A stretch of DNA of 64,000 nt, from positions 1 through 64,000 of the forward strand of contig OZ237736.1 of the NCBI GenBank assembly GCA_965178125.1, given 5' to 3'. Source of the stretch: Bilabrum cf. latius. Its lineage: Eukaryota > Bigyra: Bicosoecida > Bigyra > Bicosoecida. The translations under genes were made by a program, and so were the position numbers. Positions 12,927 to 23,801 of the stretch are shown one piece after another; the first letter of the stretch is position 1, and every line of letters starts with the position of its first letter. The notes below the pieces were generated by a model. The model worked only from the letters and a program-made list of their open reading frames with translations. It was not told where the DNA came from and did not search any database.

Positions 12927-13383
12927 CCCTAACCCTAACCCTAACCCTAACCCTAACCCTAACCCTAACCCTAACCCTAACCCTAACCCTAACCCTAACC
13001 CTAACCCTAACCCTAACCCTAACCCTAACCCTAACCCTAACCCTAACCCTAACCCTAACCCTAACCCTAACCCTAACCCTAACCCTAACCCTAACCCTAA
13101 CCCTAACCCTAACCCTAACCCTAACCCTAACCCTAACCCTAACCCTAACCCTAACCCTAACCCTAACCCTAACCCTAACCCTAACCCTAACCCTAACCCT
13201 AACCCTAACCCTAACCCTAACCCTAACCCTAACCCTAACCCTAACCCTAACCCTAACCCTAACCCTAACCCTAACCCTAACCCTAACCCTAACCCTAACC
13301 CTAACCCTAACCCTAACCCTAACCCTAACCCTAACCCTAACCCTAACCCTAACCCTAACCCTAACCCTAACCCTAACCCTAAC
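12927..13383. repeat. Interstitial telomere array 6 (457 bp)
   Basis: Uninterrupted CCCTAA repeats, one hexamer longer than array 5. Confidence 0.97.
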
Positions 13384-13473
13384 TTGAAACCGCCCTGGGT
13401 AGGTTTTGAAACCGCCCTGGGTAGGTTTTGAAACCGCCCTGGGTAGGTTTTGAAACCTCCCCCGAGTAGGTTT
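13384..13473. repeat. 22-bp tandem repeat block (fourth)
   Basis: Same block as at 6198, 8484 and 10931. Confidence 0.93.
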
Positions 13474-13508
13474 CAATACGCCATACTTGCACTGAATGAA
13501 GTACAATG

Positions 13509-15169
13509 AATCTGAGGAACATTTGGCCAATGTTGTGGCCCTAGGCCGTCCCAACGCAATTTGAACGGTCTTCATATCTCCTGTGGTTGCCGAGATCGTA
13601 TCCCGCAGGATTTCAGCATGAAAATCTTCAAGGCCCAATATTGGCGCCGTGCGTCAAAAGCGGAACCTGAGGAACATTTGGCCAATGTTGTGGCCCTAGG
13701 CCGTCCCAACGCAATTTTAACGGTCTTCATATCTCCTGTGGTTGCCGAGATCGTATCCCGCAGGATTTCAGCATGAAAATCTTCAAGGCCCAATATTGGC
13801 GCCGCGCGTCAAAAGCGGAACCTGAGGAACATTTGGCCAATGATGTGGCCCTAGGCCGTCCCAACGCAATTTGAACGGTCTTCATATCTCCTGTGGTTGC
13901 CGAGATCGTATCCCGCAGGATTTCAGCATGAAAATCTTCAAGGCCCAATATTGGCGCTGCGCGTCAAAAGCGGAACCTGAGGAACATTTGGCCAATGTTG
14001 TGGCCCTAGGCCGTCCCAACGCAATTTGAACGGTCTTCATATCTCCTGTGGTTGCCGAGATCGTATCCCGCAGGATTTCAGCATGAAAATCTTCAAGGCC
14101 CAATATTGGCGCCGCGCGTCAAAAGCGGAACCTGAGGAACATTTGGCCAATGATGTGGCCCTAGGCCGTCCCAACGCAATTTGAACGGTCTTCATATCTC
14201 CTGTGGTTGCCGAGATCGTATCCCGCAGGATTTCAGCATGAAAATCTTCAAGGCCCAATATTGGCGCCGCGCGTCAAAAGCGGAACCTGAGGAACATTTG
14301 GCCAATGATGTGGCTCTAGGCCGTCCCAACGCAATTTGAACGGTCTTCATATCTCCTGTGGTTGCCGAGATCGTATCCCGCAGGATTTCAGCATGAAAAT
14401 CTTCAAGGCCCAATATTGGCGCCGCGCGTCAAAAGCGGAACCTGAGGAACATTTGGCCAATGATGTGGCCCTAGGCCGTCCCAACGCAATTTGAACGGTC
14501 TTCATATCTCCTGTGGTTGCCGAGATCGTATCCCGCAGGATTTCAGCATGAAAATCTTCAAGGCCCAATATTGGCGCCGCGCGTCAAAAGCGGAACCTGA
14601 GGAACATTTGGCCAATGTTGTGGCCCTAGGCCGTCCCAACGCAATTTGAACGGTCTTCATATCTCCTGTGGTTGCCGAGATCGTATCCCGCAGGATTTCA
14701 GCATGAAAATCTTCAAGGCCCAATATTGGCGCCGCGCGTCAAAAGCGGAACCTGAGGAACATTTGGCCAATGTTGTGGTTGTGGCCCTAGGCCGTCCCAA
14801 CGCAATTTGAACGGTCTTCATATCTCCTGTGGTTGCCGAGATCGTATCCCGCAGGATTTCAGCATGAAAATCTTCAAGGCCCAATATTGGCGCCGCGCGT
14901 CAAAAGCGGAACCTGAGGAACATTTGGCCAATGTTGTGGCCCTAGGCCGTCCCAACGCAATTTGAACGGTCTTCATATCTCCTGTGGTTGCCGAGATCGT
15001 ATCCCGCAGGATTTCAGCATGAAAATCTTCAAGGCCCAATATTGGCGCCGCGCGTCAAAAGCGGAACCTGAGGAACATTTGGCCAATGATGTGGCCCTAG
15101 GCCGTCCCAACGCAATTTGAACGGTCTTCATATCTCCTGTGGTTGCCGAGATCGTATCCCGCAGGATTT
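13509..15169. repeat. 155-bp satellite, higher-order repeat copy 4
   Basis: About 10.5 units. One unit near 14775 carries a 6-bp duplication (ttgtgg repeated). Spacing to copy 3 is 2453 bp. It leads into the longest telomere array. Confidence 0.95.
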
Positions 15170-15230
15170 TGTCAAAAAGTGAAGATGAAAATATTTTTCC
15201 CCGACCCTGTCCCTGACTTTATAATAGATA

Positions 15231-16311
15231 CCCTAACCCTAACCCTAACCCTAACCCTAACCCTAACCCTAACCCTAACCCTAACCCTAACCCTAACCCT
15301 AACCCTAACCCTAACCCTAACCCTAACCCTAACCCTAACCCTAACCCTAACCCTAACCCTAACCCTAACCCTAACCCTAACCCTAACCCTAACCCTAACC
15401 CTAACCCTAACCCTAACCCTAACCCTAACCCTAACCCTAACCCTAACCCTAACCCTAACCCTTACCCTAACCCTAACCCTAACCCTAACCCTAACCCTAA
15501 CCCTAACCCTAACCCTAACCCTAACCCTAACCCTAACCCTAACCCTAACCCTAACCCTAACCCTAACCCTAACCCTAACCCTAACCCTAACCCTAACCCT
15601 AACCCTAACCCTAACCCTAACCCTAACCCTAACCCTAACCCTAACCCTAACCCTAACCCTAACCCTAACCCTAACCCTAACCCTAACCCTAACCCTAACC
15701 CTAACCCTAACCCTAACCCTAACCCTAACCCTAACCCTAACCCTAACCCTAACCCTAACCCTAACCCTAACCCTAACCCTAACCCTAACCCTAACCCTAA
15801 CCCTAACCCTAACCCTAACCCTAACCCTAACCCTAACCCTAACCCTAACCCTAACCCTAACCCTAACCCTAACCCTAACCCTAACCCTAACCCTAACCCT
15901 AACCCTAACCCTAACCCTAACCCTAACCCTAACCCTAACCCTAACCCTAACCCTAACCCTAACCCTAACCCTAACCCTAACCCTAACCCTAACCCTAACC
16001 CTAACCCTAACCCTAACCCTAACCCTAACCCTAACCCTAACCCTAACCCTAACCCTAACCCTAACCCTAACCCTAACCCTAACCCTAACCCTAACCCTAA
16101 CCCTAACCCTAACCCTAACCCTAACCCTAACCCTAACCCTAACCCTAACCCTAACCCTAACCCTAACCCTAACCCTAACCCTAACCCTAACCCTAACCCT
16201 AACCCTAACCCTAACCCTAACCCTAACCCTAACCCTAACCCTAACCCTAACCCTAACCCTAACCCTAACCCTAACCCTAAACCTAACCCTAACCCTAACC
16301 CTAACCCTAAA
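15231..16311. repeat. Interstitial telomere array 7 (about 1.08 kb)
   Basis: About 180 CCCTAA units, the longest and most proximal array. There is a single cccttaccc variant near 15460, and aaacctaaccc and taaacccaag variants appear at the inner edge. The very long open frames across it on both strands are translations of the hexamer and are not genes. Confidence 0.97.
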
Positions 16312-16312
16312 C

Positions 16313-16527
16313 CCAAGCAGGTTGGGTGTGCGGGCGGTGGATGGGGCCGTGGTGCCTGTGGTGTGGCAAGCAGGTTGGGTGTGCGGGCGGTGGATGGGGC
16401 CATGGTGCCTGTGGTGTGGCAAGCAGGTTGGGTGTGCGGGCGGTGGATGGGGCCATGGTGCCTGTGGTGTGGCAAGCAGGTTGGGTGTGCGGGCGGTGGA
16501 TGGGGCCATGGTGCCTGTGGTGGGGCA
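16313..16527. repeat. 53-bp minisatellite at the inner edge of the subtelomere
   Basis: Four tandem copies of a 53-bp GC-rich unit beginning caagcaggttgggtgtgcgg. Copies differ at single positions (gccgtgg versus gccatgg). It abuts the proximal end of telomere array 7 and has no counterpart elsewhere in the window. Confidence 0.93.
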
Positions 16528-16928
16528 AGGCCCTAACTTACAGCCCTAGTGCAGTGGATGGTGCATGTATATCCGCGGGCCTGGTCGGGAGGAGCATGGT
16601 CAGGGCGGATCGGACCGTGAGATGGTAGAGGGGGTACCGACGGTCAGTGCTGTTGCCGCAGAAGTAAGCGAGAAGATGGTCTAGCCTAGTTTAACTGCCC
16701 TGAGAGCGTCTAATTATTGGTCTCCGGCATTGGATTAGTATTGTCTGGGCCGTAGGCAAAAAATGAATCGACTAAATCGGGTTTTAGGGAGATACATTTC
16801 GCAACAATAAATAATTCAGACCGATATTTTGAAGAAGAAGATATCATGATTGTCCTGAGTCTTCTGGAGTCCTAACCCTAGAATCTGGACTCTCTTCAGA
16901 TATAATTAGGGCAGGTTGCGAGTGTCGA
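16528..16928. other. Non-coding spacer between subtelomere and first core gene
   Basis: About 400 bases, turning AT-rich from about 16690. I see no gene. An isolated ctaaccctag lies near 16872, one telomere-like unit only. This presumably holds the promoter of the gene starting at 16929, which is inference. Confidence 0.5.
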
Positions 16929-19900
16929 ATGTCATCTAGAAGCCTTGGCAGCCATTCGGGTGCTGCTGGTCCTGACAGTGATGCGGATTCCTCAGATATG
17001 CTCGAGGTGCCGTATCTGCCTTCCTTCGTTGACTTGCTGAATGAGGCCACACCAACCATCCGCGACCTTTCGGGCACTTGGGTGCTGGACAGAAGGCCAG
17101 CTGAAAATGACGTTGAACCCAACACACTTGCTTTACCGAAAGGCAGGATGGTTCTGTCGCAGGCAGGACCTGCCTCCGACGTAGAGTCTCCGGCTGCACA
17201 TTTCCAGCTCGAGGATGCACCGAAAGGCCTCGAGTACGATAGGGATGCCATGGATACTGTATTTTCTGCTCTTGGTGTTGGGATGGTGATCCGTGCCGTT
17301 CTGTATCGGACTGACATGAAGCAGCACCTGGTGCATACCCGGACAGAGCTAAGCATGCACGAACTCTCGGTCAACGTGAAGAGAAAGCTTCTTTTGGATG
17401 GACAGTGGCGGCCTACAGAAGATAACGACGGATCTCGATAGCGTTGTTGGAGTGGTAAAGCTGGAGAGGTGATCACTGAAACTGTTCTGCCAGCTGGGCG
17501 CGGGACAATGTTTGACCAGCGCGTTTTAGTGCGAAGGGACTTGCTTCGCCATGATATAGCAGTCGTTCTATCGCGTAGGATTGTGGCATGTGCAACTTCA
17601 TTTCTTCGTCGCTTAGAGACTGATGAGGAACGTCAAGCAGCCGAGGAGGCAGAGCAGTATGCGCGAGCCATGACTGCTCATGCCCTCACTGGAGTGGGGT
17701 AGGCTACGCAGAGATAGAGGGGCGGGAAAGCCAGTAGAAATAGCAAGGTTGGCGCTGGTCCCGGCCGGAATGCTGTTGTTTCGCAGCAAAAGTCTCCTGA
17801 AGAGCTGCAGGACGAGATCACTCGGGCCAGCACAGAGGCTCAGCTGCAAGCTGTGTGTCCACAGTCCACGTCGAGCTACTGCGGGTCTTGGGCAAACGTG
17901 CCTTCCCATGCTCAGTCTGACAATATCGATGGTCTGCTCGCAGCACTCGGCGTGCCCTGGCTGGCCCGCGGCATGGCCGCCTCGGTGGTGATCACCTCCA
18001 CCATGGACCACCGGCGAGGAGCCACTGAGTGCGAGGACCAGGACACGCTCGCGGGGAGGGCCGTGGGCCTACCAGGTGCCGTGCCGGCATGTTTTGATCA
18101 TGGGGAGTGTGCGGCATCGGAGTCTCAGCTCGGTCAAGAAGACACTGCTGGCCCAGCAGCTGAAGCGACACAGGTCGAGGCGGGCGGAGAGGAGGATAGC
18201 AACGAATCAGCTGCAACTGCTGCCAGTGCCGGTGCTGCCACTGGGTCAAGCCCTCAGCCGCGCGTGACTGCCGCCTCTGTAACCGATGGCCCCTCATAGC
18301 AAGGCAGTGTCGGACCAGGTGTGATCGTCACCACGGATGCCAGCAGCTTCGGTTCAGGCACCTCTGCCGTGGTGCTGGACGGCGTGGCAAGGCTCAAGAC
18401 AGGGGATGACGGCAAGTCTACCGTAAGTCGGGCCTGGATTGGGCGCAAAGGGGGTGGTGGGCCTCGTTGGGCACAGGTCAGACCATCGGAGGAAGCCTCG
18501 GCTCAAACAGGGTAGCAGTGGGTCTACGACTGCGCCAGTCCCGAGTGCGATGCCCAGCTGAGTGCCTTGCAGGAGGGGGAGATCTTGATCGAAGTGGTGC
18601 TGCCTGATGACAAGGGGGTCACCATTGACAGGAGGACTCCCTTCTGGGACAATAGACCAGCCATGCTTGACCAGGCCTAGAATGCACGAGCAAGAAATGC
18701 GCTCTGCGAACATCACCCACACGGCCCGTTCCTCGGATTCTTCTCCACGACCACGCTGATCCAGTACCCTGACTCTGGCGAGACCAGGGACCGCGTTCTG
18801 GCCGGGGCTATCGCAGGATCTGCATGGTCAGGCGGGCGCGTTGATGCGTCAGCAGGCGTGTTGCAACGGCCTCAGGTTGTGTCTCCAGACTCCTCCACGA
18901 CCGGTTGGCAGCGGTGCAAGGTGACTGTGGCTCGGCGAGTGAGCGAGTGCACCGACCTGGCAGCAGAGCGGAAGAAGCGACATGAGGCCTGTATCGCGGC
19001 AGAGACAAGCCTACGATTGGCCCAAGAGTAGCTGGAAGAACTAAGAAAGCGAGACTCTGCTGCTCCAGCCTTGGATGAATCGCCTGATGTCGACGGGGCG
19101 GACGAAGATTCTAGAGAAGAAGGGATCGAGCCGAGCAAAGGTGGCAGTGCCACTGCGGGCCAGCTTGGGCTGCAGACTGCATTCCAAGAGGTGGCCCCTC
19201 ATGCTGATGTGAGCGGCCTGTGGGCGATCGACCTCGGGCGCAGCAGGTCACCACAGGCCTTGCTGGAGTCGATTCGTCGGTGTTTTGCCAGTGCTGAGCA
19301 GTTCAGAAAATCCGCTGTATCGGATCCCCCAAGAGGCATGGGTCCTGGGGAGGCTCAGGAGTACCTGGCAGATCTAAGGAAGCTCTCATGCAGCGCTGGG
19401 CCTGGGGTTGACGCGACCCATGCTTCCTAGACTGTATGGTCTGCACTACCAGTTGCTGCCGACCTAGTGCTCGCGGCAGGAGGTCCAGAGGCTCTCCGCA
19501 TGGACAGGGCCGAGGCCTCGGGCGCTCGGTTGCACATCAACGCATCCAGATTCCGCCTCGAGTGCAGGATGGCCAAGTCCACGGTGTTGACTCCGGGCGC
19601 GTCAGGGACTACCTTTGCGTCTATCCCTCCTGTTGCCTTGTTCCTGGACGGTCGCTGGAGATCCGTGCAGGTGAGCAAGCATGCGGGCAGGACCGGTAAG
19701 ATGTGGGTTAGGGCACGCACCGTGTACAAGAAAGCTAGTTTTGGCGACCACGGGCCTGCCAGTGGCGCTGGTGGACCCGATCCGGAGCCAGCCCGTCGTA
19801 CCTCTGTAGGGTCGCAGGCATCTGATATATCGAGCAGCGAGCGAGACACTTAGGACGTGGTGGTTGAGGTGCTACTGCCGATTGCTCCGACGCTGACTCC

Positions 19901-20825
19901 GGCAGTACTCCGGTCCTCTATTCCAACAGATGCGCCGAGTGGCAGTTGCGTGTACCGGGCATCCTCCGGGGTGAAGTTCGCGTCCGCTGGCTTCGCTAGG
20001 CTTGACATGAGCCCCCCTGTTGGCATTGGGCTGCCGGCTCAAGAAGGTGCGGGTCCGAGCGGGCAGGGCGACGAGGCAGCCAGTCTGGCAGCGTGGCCAC
20101 AACACCCAGATGACTACACAACTGCTCCAGCCCTACTTGTGTCACACTTACGCATCCGGACGCCGCCAAGTAGCCACCCACAACGATCTCGAACGTGGAT
20201 GCAGCAGACGTTGCAGCTGGTGCGGGCGATGTAGGTAGATTCGGACTCTGCGCCTCGCCGGGTTATGTATGACCTGCTCGACTCGACTTAGCGGGTCTGG
20301 GTCCGTGACGAGTCTGAAGAGCAGCGCAGGGCGGGGGAGAGCGCCTGGGTGCAGCAGGAGCGGGAGTGGGAGCAGCAGAGGCAGCAGGCCATCCGCTAGA
20401 TGGAAGAGGAGAGAGAAAAGGAAAGAGAAGAGCTGTTGCAGCACAGGGCCGAGCCATAGGTTTTGACTCAGCCAAAGGGAGCTGCATCTGAATCTACCAG
20501 CGATGCTGACGTCGATGTGGGGTGGTGCGGCACAGACCTGGTGGTGCGATGCGCGATCCTACTGCTGTGCCTGGCCTGGTCTGCAGCAGTGCTTTGGCGG
20601 CTGCAATCGGCACCGCACTCACCAGCAGACAACCACTCTGATGTATCAGCGTGGTCCGCGTGGGGAGTGGGTTCTGCTGGAGGTTTGGTCGCGTGGGGGC
20701 TTGCAGAGGGCGTGTGGCCCACCTGCAGACGACGGTGCGCAGCCCACGCTGCCGAAATCGCGCAACAGAGAAGGCAAAATGGCAATGGATCGAACGCAGC
20801 AGCGGACAGAGGTTCGATTCAATGA
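16929..20825 (+). CDS. Large UAG-rich protein with lipocalin-like segments and C-terminal membrane helices
   Basis: A single open frame of 1298 residues when UAG is Gln. It contains 13 in-frame UAGs (for example 17439, 17700, 17715, 18297, 18513, 19428, 19851 and 20232), no UAA or UGA, and stops at UGA. The start is the first ATG, opening MSSRSLGSHSG. Three segments share the pattern of a small beta-barrel lipid-binding family: LSGTWVLDR near residue 57, ALGVPWLARG near 340, and VSGLWAIDL near 765. This assignment is tentative. A Gln/Glu/Arg-rich helical stretch is followed by two hydrophobic segments near the C-terminus (about residues 1205-1265), so the protein is probably a tail-anchored or two-pass membrane protein. 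Function unknown. Confidence 0.8.
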
Positions 20826-21025
20826 AGGGGTTCCTTCGAGACCATCCCAAGTTTATTCGCCATGTGGAGGGTGTCGCCATCGCGCTAGCTTGTTCGATCC
20901 GAGCTCGCACTGGAGCGGTACAACCACGACATTTGTGCCAGAAGTTACAGTTTTTATTTATGGTTAAACAAACAATGGCATTCATATTTGGTCGCCACTT
21001 TTTTGTGCTACAGTTTTCCGGTTTG

Positions 21026-21820
21026 ATGACTGCCTCCGAAGTAAAAAAAAAACTAAAAACGCAACCGCATTTTGCCTCTCTGCATCCAAGAAGCCCGAAA
21101 GCGAGCAAAGCCGCTGTAAATCATTCTGGTCCAATGCTGGCACCTAGGGAGAAACTCTGGAGCGTCGATCCTACAGTGCTGGAAGAGGCACTAAAGCTGC
21201 TAGATTTAAAATCGGACGATGTATTTATGGACCTTGGTTGTGGGAACGGGAAAACTGTGGTAGTGGCCCACACGACTTACAAATGTCGCTGTATTGGAGT
21301 TGAAGTGCACGAGCCTAGGGCCAAGGAAGCCGCAGCGCTAGTTGAAACTGCCTGTCCGTCCGGCGAAGCCGTAATTCTCACGCAGAATGCCCTCGAGGTG
21401 GACTTGCAGAAGGCCAACAAAATATACCTGTATTTAATAGAGCGAGGATTGCGAGCAGTTGCTGCTCGGCTGGAAGAGACGGCACGCACTTGCCAAACGG
21501 AATGGCCGCGTGAAGTCCTCGTCGCCACTGTACTCTACAGAATCCCGCTGCCGCACTGGAAGCCAGAGACGGTGAAGTGGATCGAAACAGAGCGTAGAAT
21601 AGCGGGAGATGGAAAGGAGACGAGTATGAAAATGAAAACCCCCATATTTTTGTACAAAATCCCGAACGAGAAAGAACGAGAGGCAGAAGTCTTGGTAGCA
21701 AGCGACGCATCCAGTTCCAAACCTCTGCCTCATGATGCTGAGTAGAGTCAAGCCGCGGCCGGAGGCTGTGGCGAAGGCATGGCTGGCCCATCCGGGTCGA
21801 GTCCAGGCGCTTCGAAGTGA
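21026..21820 (+). CDS. Class I SAM-dependent methyltransferase (FAM173/ATPSCKMT-like)
   Basis: A Rossmann-fold methyltransferase of 264 residues. Motif I is FMDLGCGNGKTVVVA (about residue 70). The acidic end of strand 2 is in GVEVHEPRAKEA, and a YLYLIERGLRAV segment matches strand 4 and the following helix. Known FAM173-type enzymes methylate lysines of mitochondrial ATP synthase subunit c or ADP/ATP carriers. The substrate here is inference. A UAG at 21743 is read through, adding 25 residues before UGA. Upstream in-frame ATGs (such as 20960) lie in AT-rich sequence like the spacers, so I prefer the ATG at 21026. A mitochondrial leader from the upstream start cannot be excluded. The gene converges on the esterase gene. 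Confidence 0.8.
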
Positions 21821-21956
21821 TGCGGCGCCCACCAGGCGCTTGTTTTGGCTGGTCCGATAAGGAAGTCCACAGCTCGAAACTGGCCTGCAACGCATATAAT
21901 ACACGCAGGAAAGATTGGCTCTGCCAAGGCTAGACTTAGGCATTGAGCCGCGAGCC

Positions 21957-23206
21957 TCACGCCGTTCGGGGCGCTCCCCTGTATGACGCACGGGCAGCGT
22001 GCTGCATGCTGCGAATGGAAGCCTCCACCTGGTGGTTGGGGGCGGTGGTGTTTGGTGTCAGCGGCTGGTTCATGAGCGTGTCCATGAACCACTTGACTGC
22101 CAGGGTTTGGGAGCCCAGCTTGGAGGCGAAGGCTGGCCCGTCCACCCCGAACCAATCCCAGCAAGCCTTGGGGTTGGTCAGTGGGTTGCCCTGTGCCTGA
22201 GGGAACAGCACAACAATGTTATTCGCATCGGCCCATGGCAAGTATCCGCCGTGCACCACATACTGCTGCCCGATCAGTGAGCTGTCCATCTCGCATCCAT
22301 GAAAAGCCACGTGCAGGGCGCACTTGATGTGCCCGCCCGAGCACGCCTTTGGCACATACACAAACCCATCATCTCCCAGACCAAGGGTGTACGCAACCAC
22401 AGAGCCACCGACGAAAGCAGCCTGAGAGAATGTCACCAGCTCTCCTTCCGGCTTATACTAGACGCCCGTTGAGTTCGTCGGAGGGGTTAGAGCGTTGCCC
22501 GACAGGTGCTGCAGGGCTGCTCCCGCGGCATCAAAACCGCAGTCATTGATATAAGGTTCTCCGAGAAAATCGCACAAGCTTCCGTAGCTCTGCGTGATCT
22601 GCGAGTGCTCGCCGTCTACATTGAACACCTCCTTCAACTGCTTGGATGGATCCCTCAAGAACGGCTGGTAAAACTGGCCCGCCTTCTGCACGACGCCAGT
22701 CTCAACAACAGTGTCATTGAGAGCAGACATGATCCAAATGCGGTCATTGGCAATGTTGCTGAGATCGTCAATGAATCCACTGATCGCAGTGGCCTCCGCA
22801 ATATGTTGCAAGAAGCCGACATCAATAAACTGCGAATGAGGACCACCGCGAAGGAGTCATTGTGGGATATAGTCTTTGAGTAGAATTCGCGCGTTGATGC
22901 AAGGAAAGGCGCCAGGCTCACCTCTGGGTTAGTCATGCAAGACGTCACCGCAATCCCTACCAGGTCTTCAGAGCACCAGTAAGGGCCTCCAGCAAGAAGA
23001 CCCGCACCGCGGAAAGTTTTGGAAAAAGCGACGTGCATCTAACCGGCCATGTAGGCACCACTGCTAATCCCAGAAACATCAACCTTGGACGAATCGATTG
23101 CGACGGTGGGTAGGCTCCCTGGTGCAGCTGCTACGGACCATCCGAGCAAACCGATAGCAAAAAATTTCAGATACTACGTTTGAACAAGTCGGGTAACTGA
23201 TAACAT
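21957..23206 (-). CDS. Secreted poly(3-hydroxybutyrate) depolymerase-like esterase, one intron
   Basis: Exons 23206-22922 and 22829-21957 encode 385 residues. The 92-bp intron starts GTGAGC and ends TTCGCAG. The N-terminus has a hydrophobic signal sequence (KFFAIGLLGWSVAAAP). The lipase box is GISSG in SGISSGAYMAG, and the family block with LHVAFHGCEMD, YLPWADANNIVVLFPQA and KACWDWFG follows. In-frame UAGs lie at 23174-23176, 23039-23041 and 22458-22460. The second falls where the family has Gln just before MHVAFS, which supports UAG as Gln. The enzyme should hydrolyse polyester or short acyl esters outside the cell or in a vacuole. Stop is UGA. Such genes are commoner in bacteria and fungi, so transfer is possible, but the intron and UAGs show it is established. 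Confidence 0.88.
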
Positions 23207-23354
23207 TTGCTCAAGCGGTGTGGAAGGGCTCGAAGTCTTCCACGGTGAGAGTCCCATCATCACGCATCGTACATCTGCTCGATTTCAGAACTAGCTCGTT
23301 ACAATATAATATATCAGACGACTTGCGAGGAGGACCAAATCTCCAAAAGAAGGC

Positions 23355-23648
23355 ATGGCGTCCAACGTAGCAGCTACGAAGGCGAGCCGCGCTCTAGTAA
23401 AGAATGCACACCCGCATTTGAAGAAGGTGTGGAAGAGCTACACGTACACTAGGGGCCTGGAGACCAGGCAGCTGTCCCCGTTTGAGGTGGACCTCACCGG
23501 TTCGCTCATCCAGGGTATCAGGGACAACTTTGTGTTCCGTGTAGTTGACAACATGTGGTTCTGGGCGCCTCCAACCATCTTTACAGTTGGATCCTACATG
23601 TACATCAGCAGGTTGCGGGCAGACTACCTGCTGGGCCACCGCGATTGA
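23355..23648 (+). CDS. QCR8: Probable cytochrome bc1 complex subunit 8 (QCR8-like)
   Basis: A 97-residue protein starting at ATG 23355 and stopping at UGA, with no UAG. It is short and basic at the N-terminus, with LSPFEVD followed by a single membrane segment near MWFWAPPTIFTVGSYMYI. The order (basic start, LSPF motif, Val/Trp-rich stretch, APP before one helix, charged tail) is that of the small ubiquinone-binding subunit 8 of mitochondrial complex III. That family is 75-100 residues and very divergent, so the assignment rests on layout and two short motifs. Other single-pass inner-membrane subunits remain possible. It is divergent from the esterase gene, with 148 bp between starts. Confidence 0.55.
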   Translation: MASNVAATKASRALVKNAHPHLKKVWKSYTYTRGLETRQLSPFEVDLTGSLIQGIRDNFVFRVVDNMWFWAPPTIFTVGSYMYISRLRADYLLGHRD

Positions 23649-23801
23649 TGCTTGATTGTGTGATGGACGATACAGTGTATAGTTTGACACGTACTTCCAA
23701 GACATTCCAATATAACGTAGGGCCAGCATTTATTGCTGCTGGCCCAGAACGAATCATCCTAAGTCACGCACATTTCTTCGCCACGCCACATCATGGCAGC
23801 T

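Noticed and set aside
1-15170. Recurring 73-, 89- and 95-codon frames in the satellites
   Set aside because: They repeat once per 155-bp unit and exist only because the unit is not a multiple of three. Most minus-strand ones lack ATG.
1-15170. Regular repeats as a possible CRISPR array
   Set aside because: The 155-bp units are contiguous with no unique spacers, there are no cas genes, and the genome is eukaryotic.
1379-16549. Very long open frames coding (TL)n, (LG)n or (VR)n across CCCTAA arrays
   Set aside because: They are frame-by-frame translations of a hexamer, which lacks stops in several frames. No gene features.
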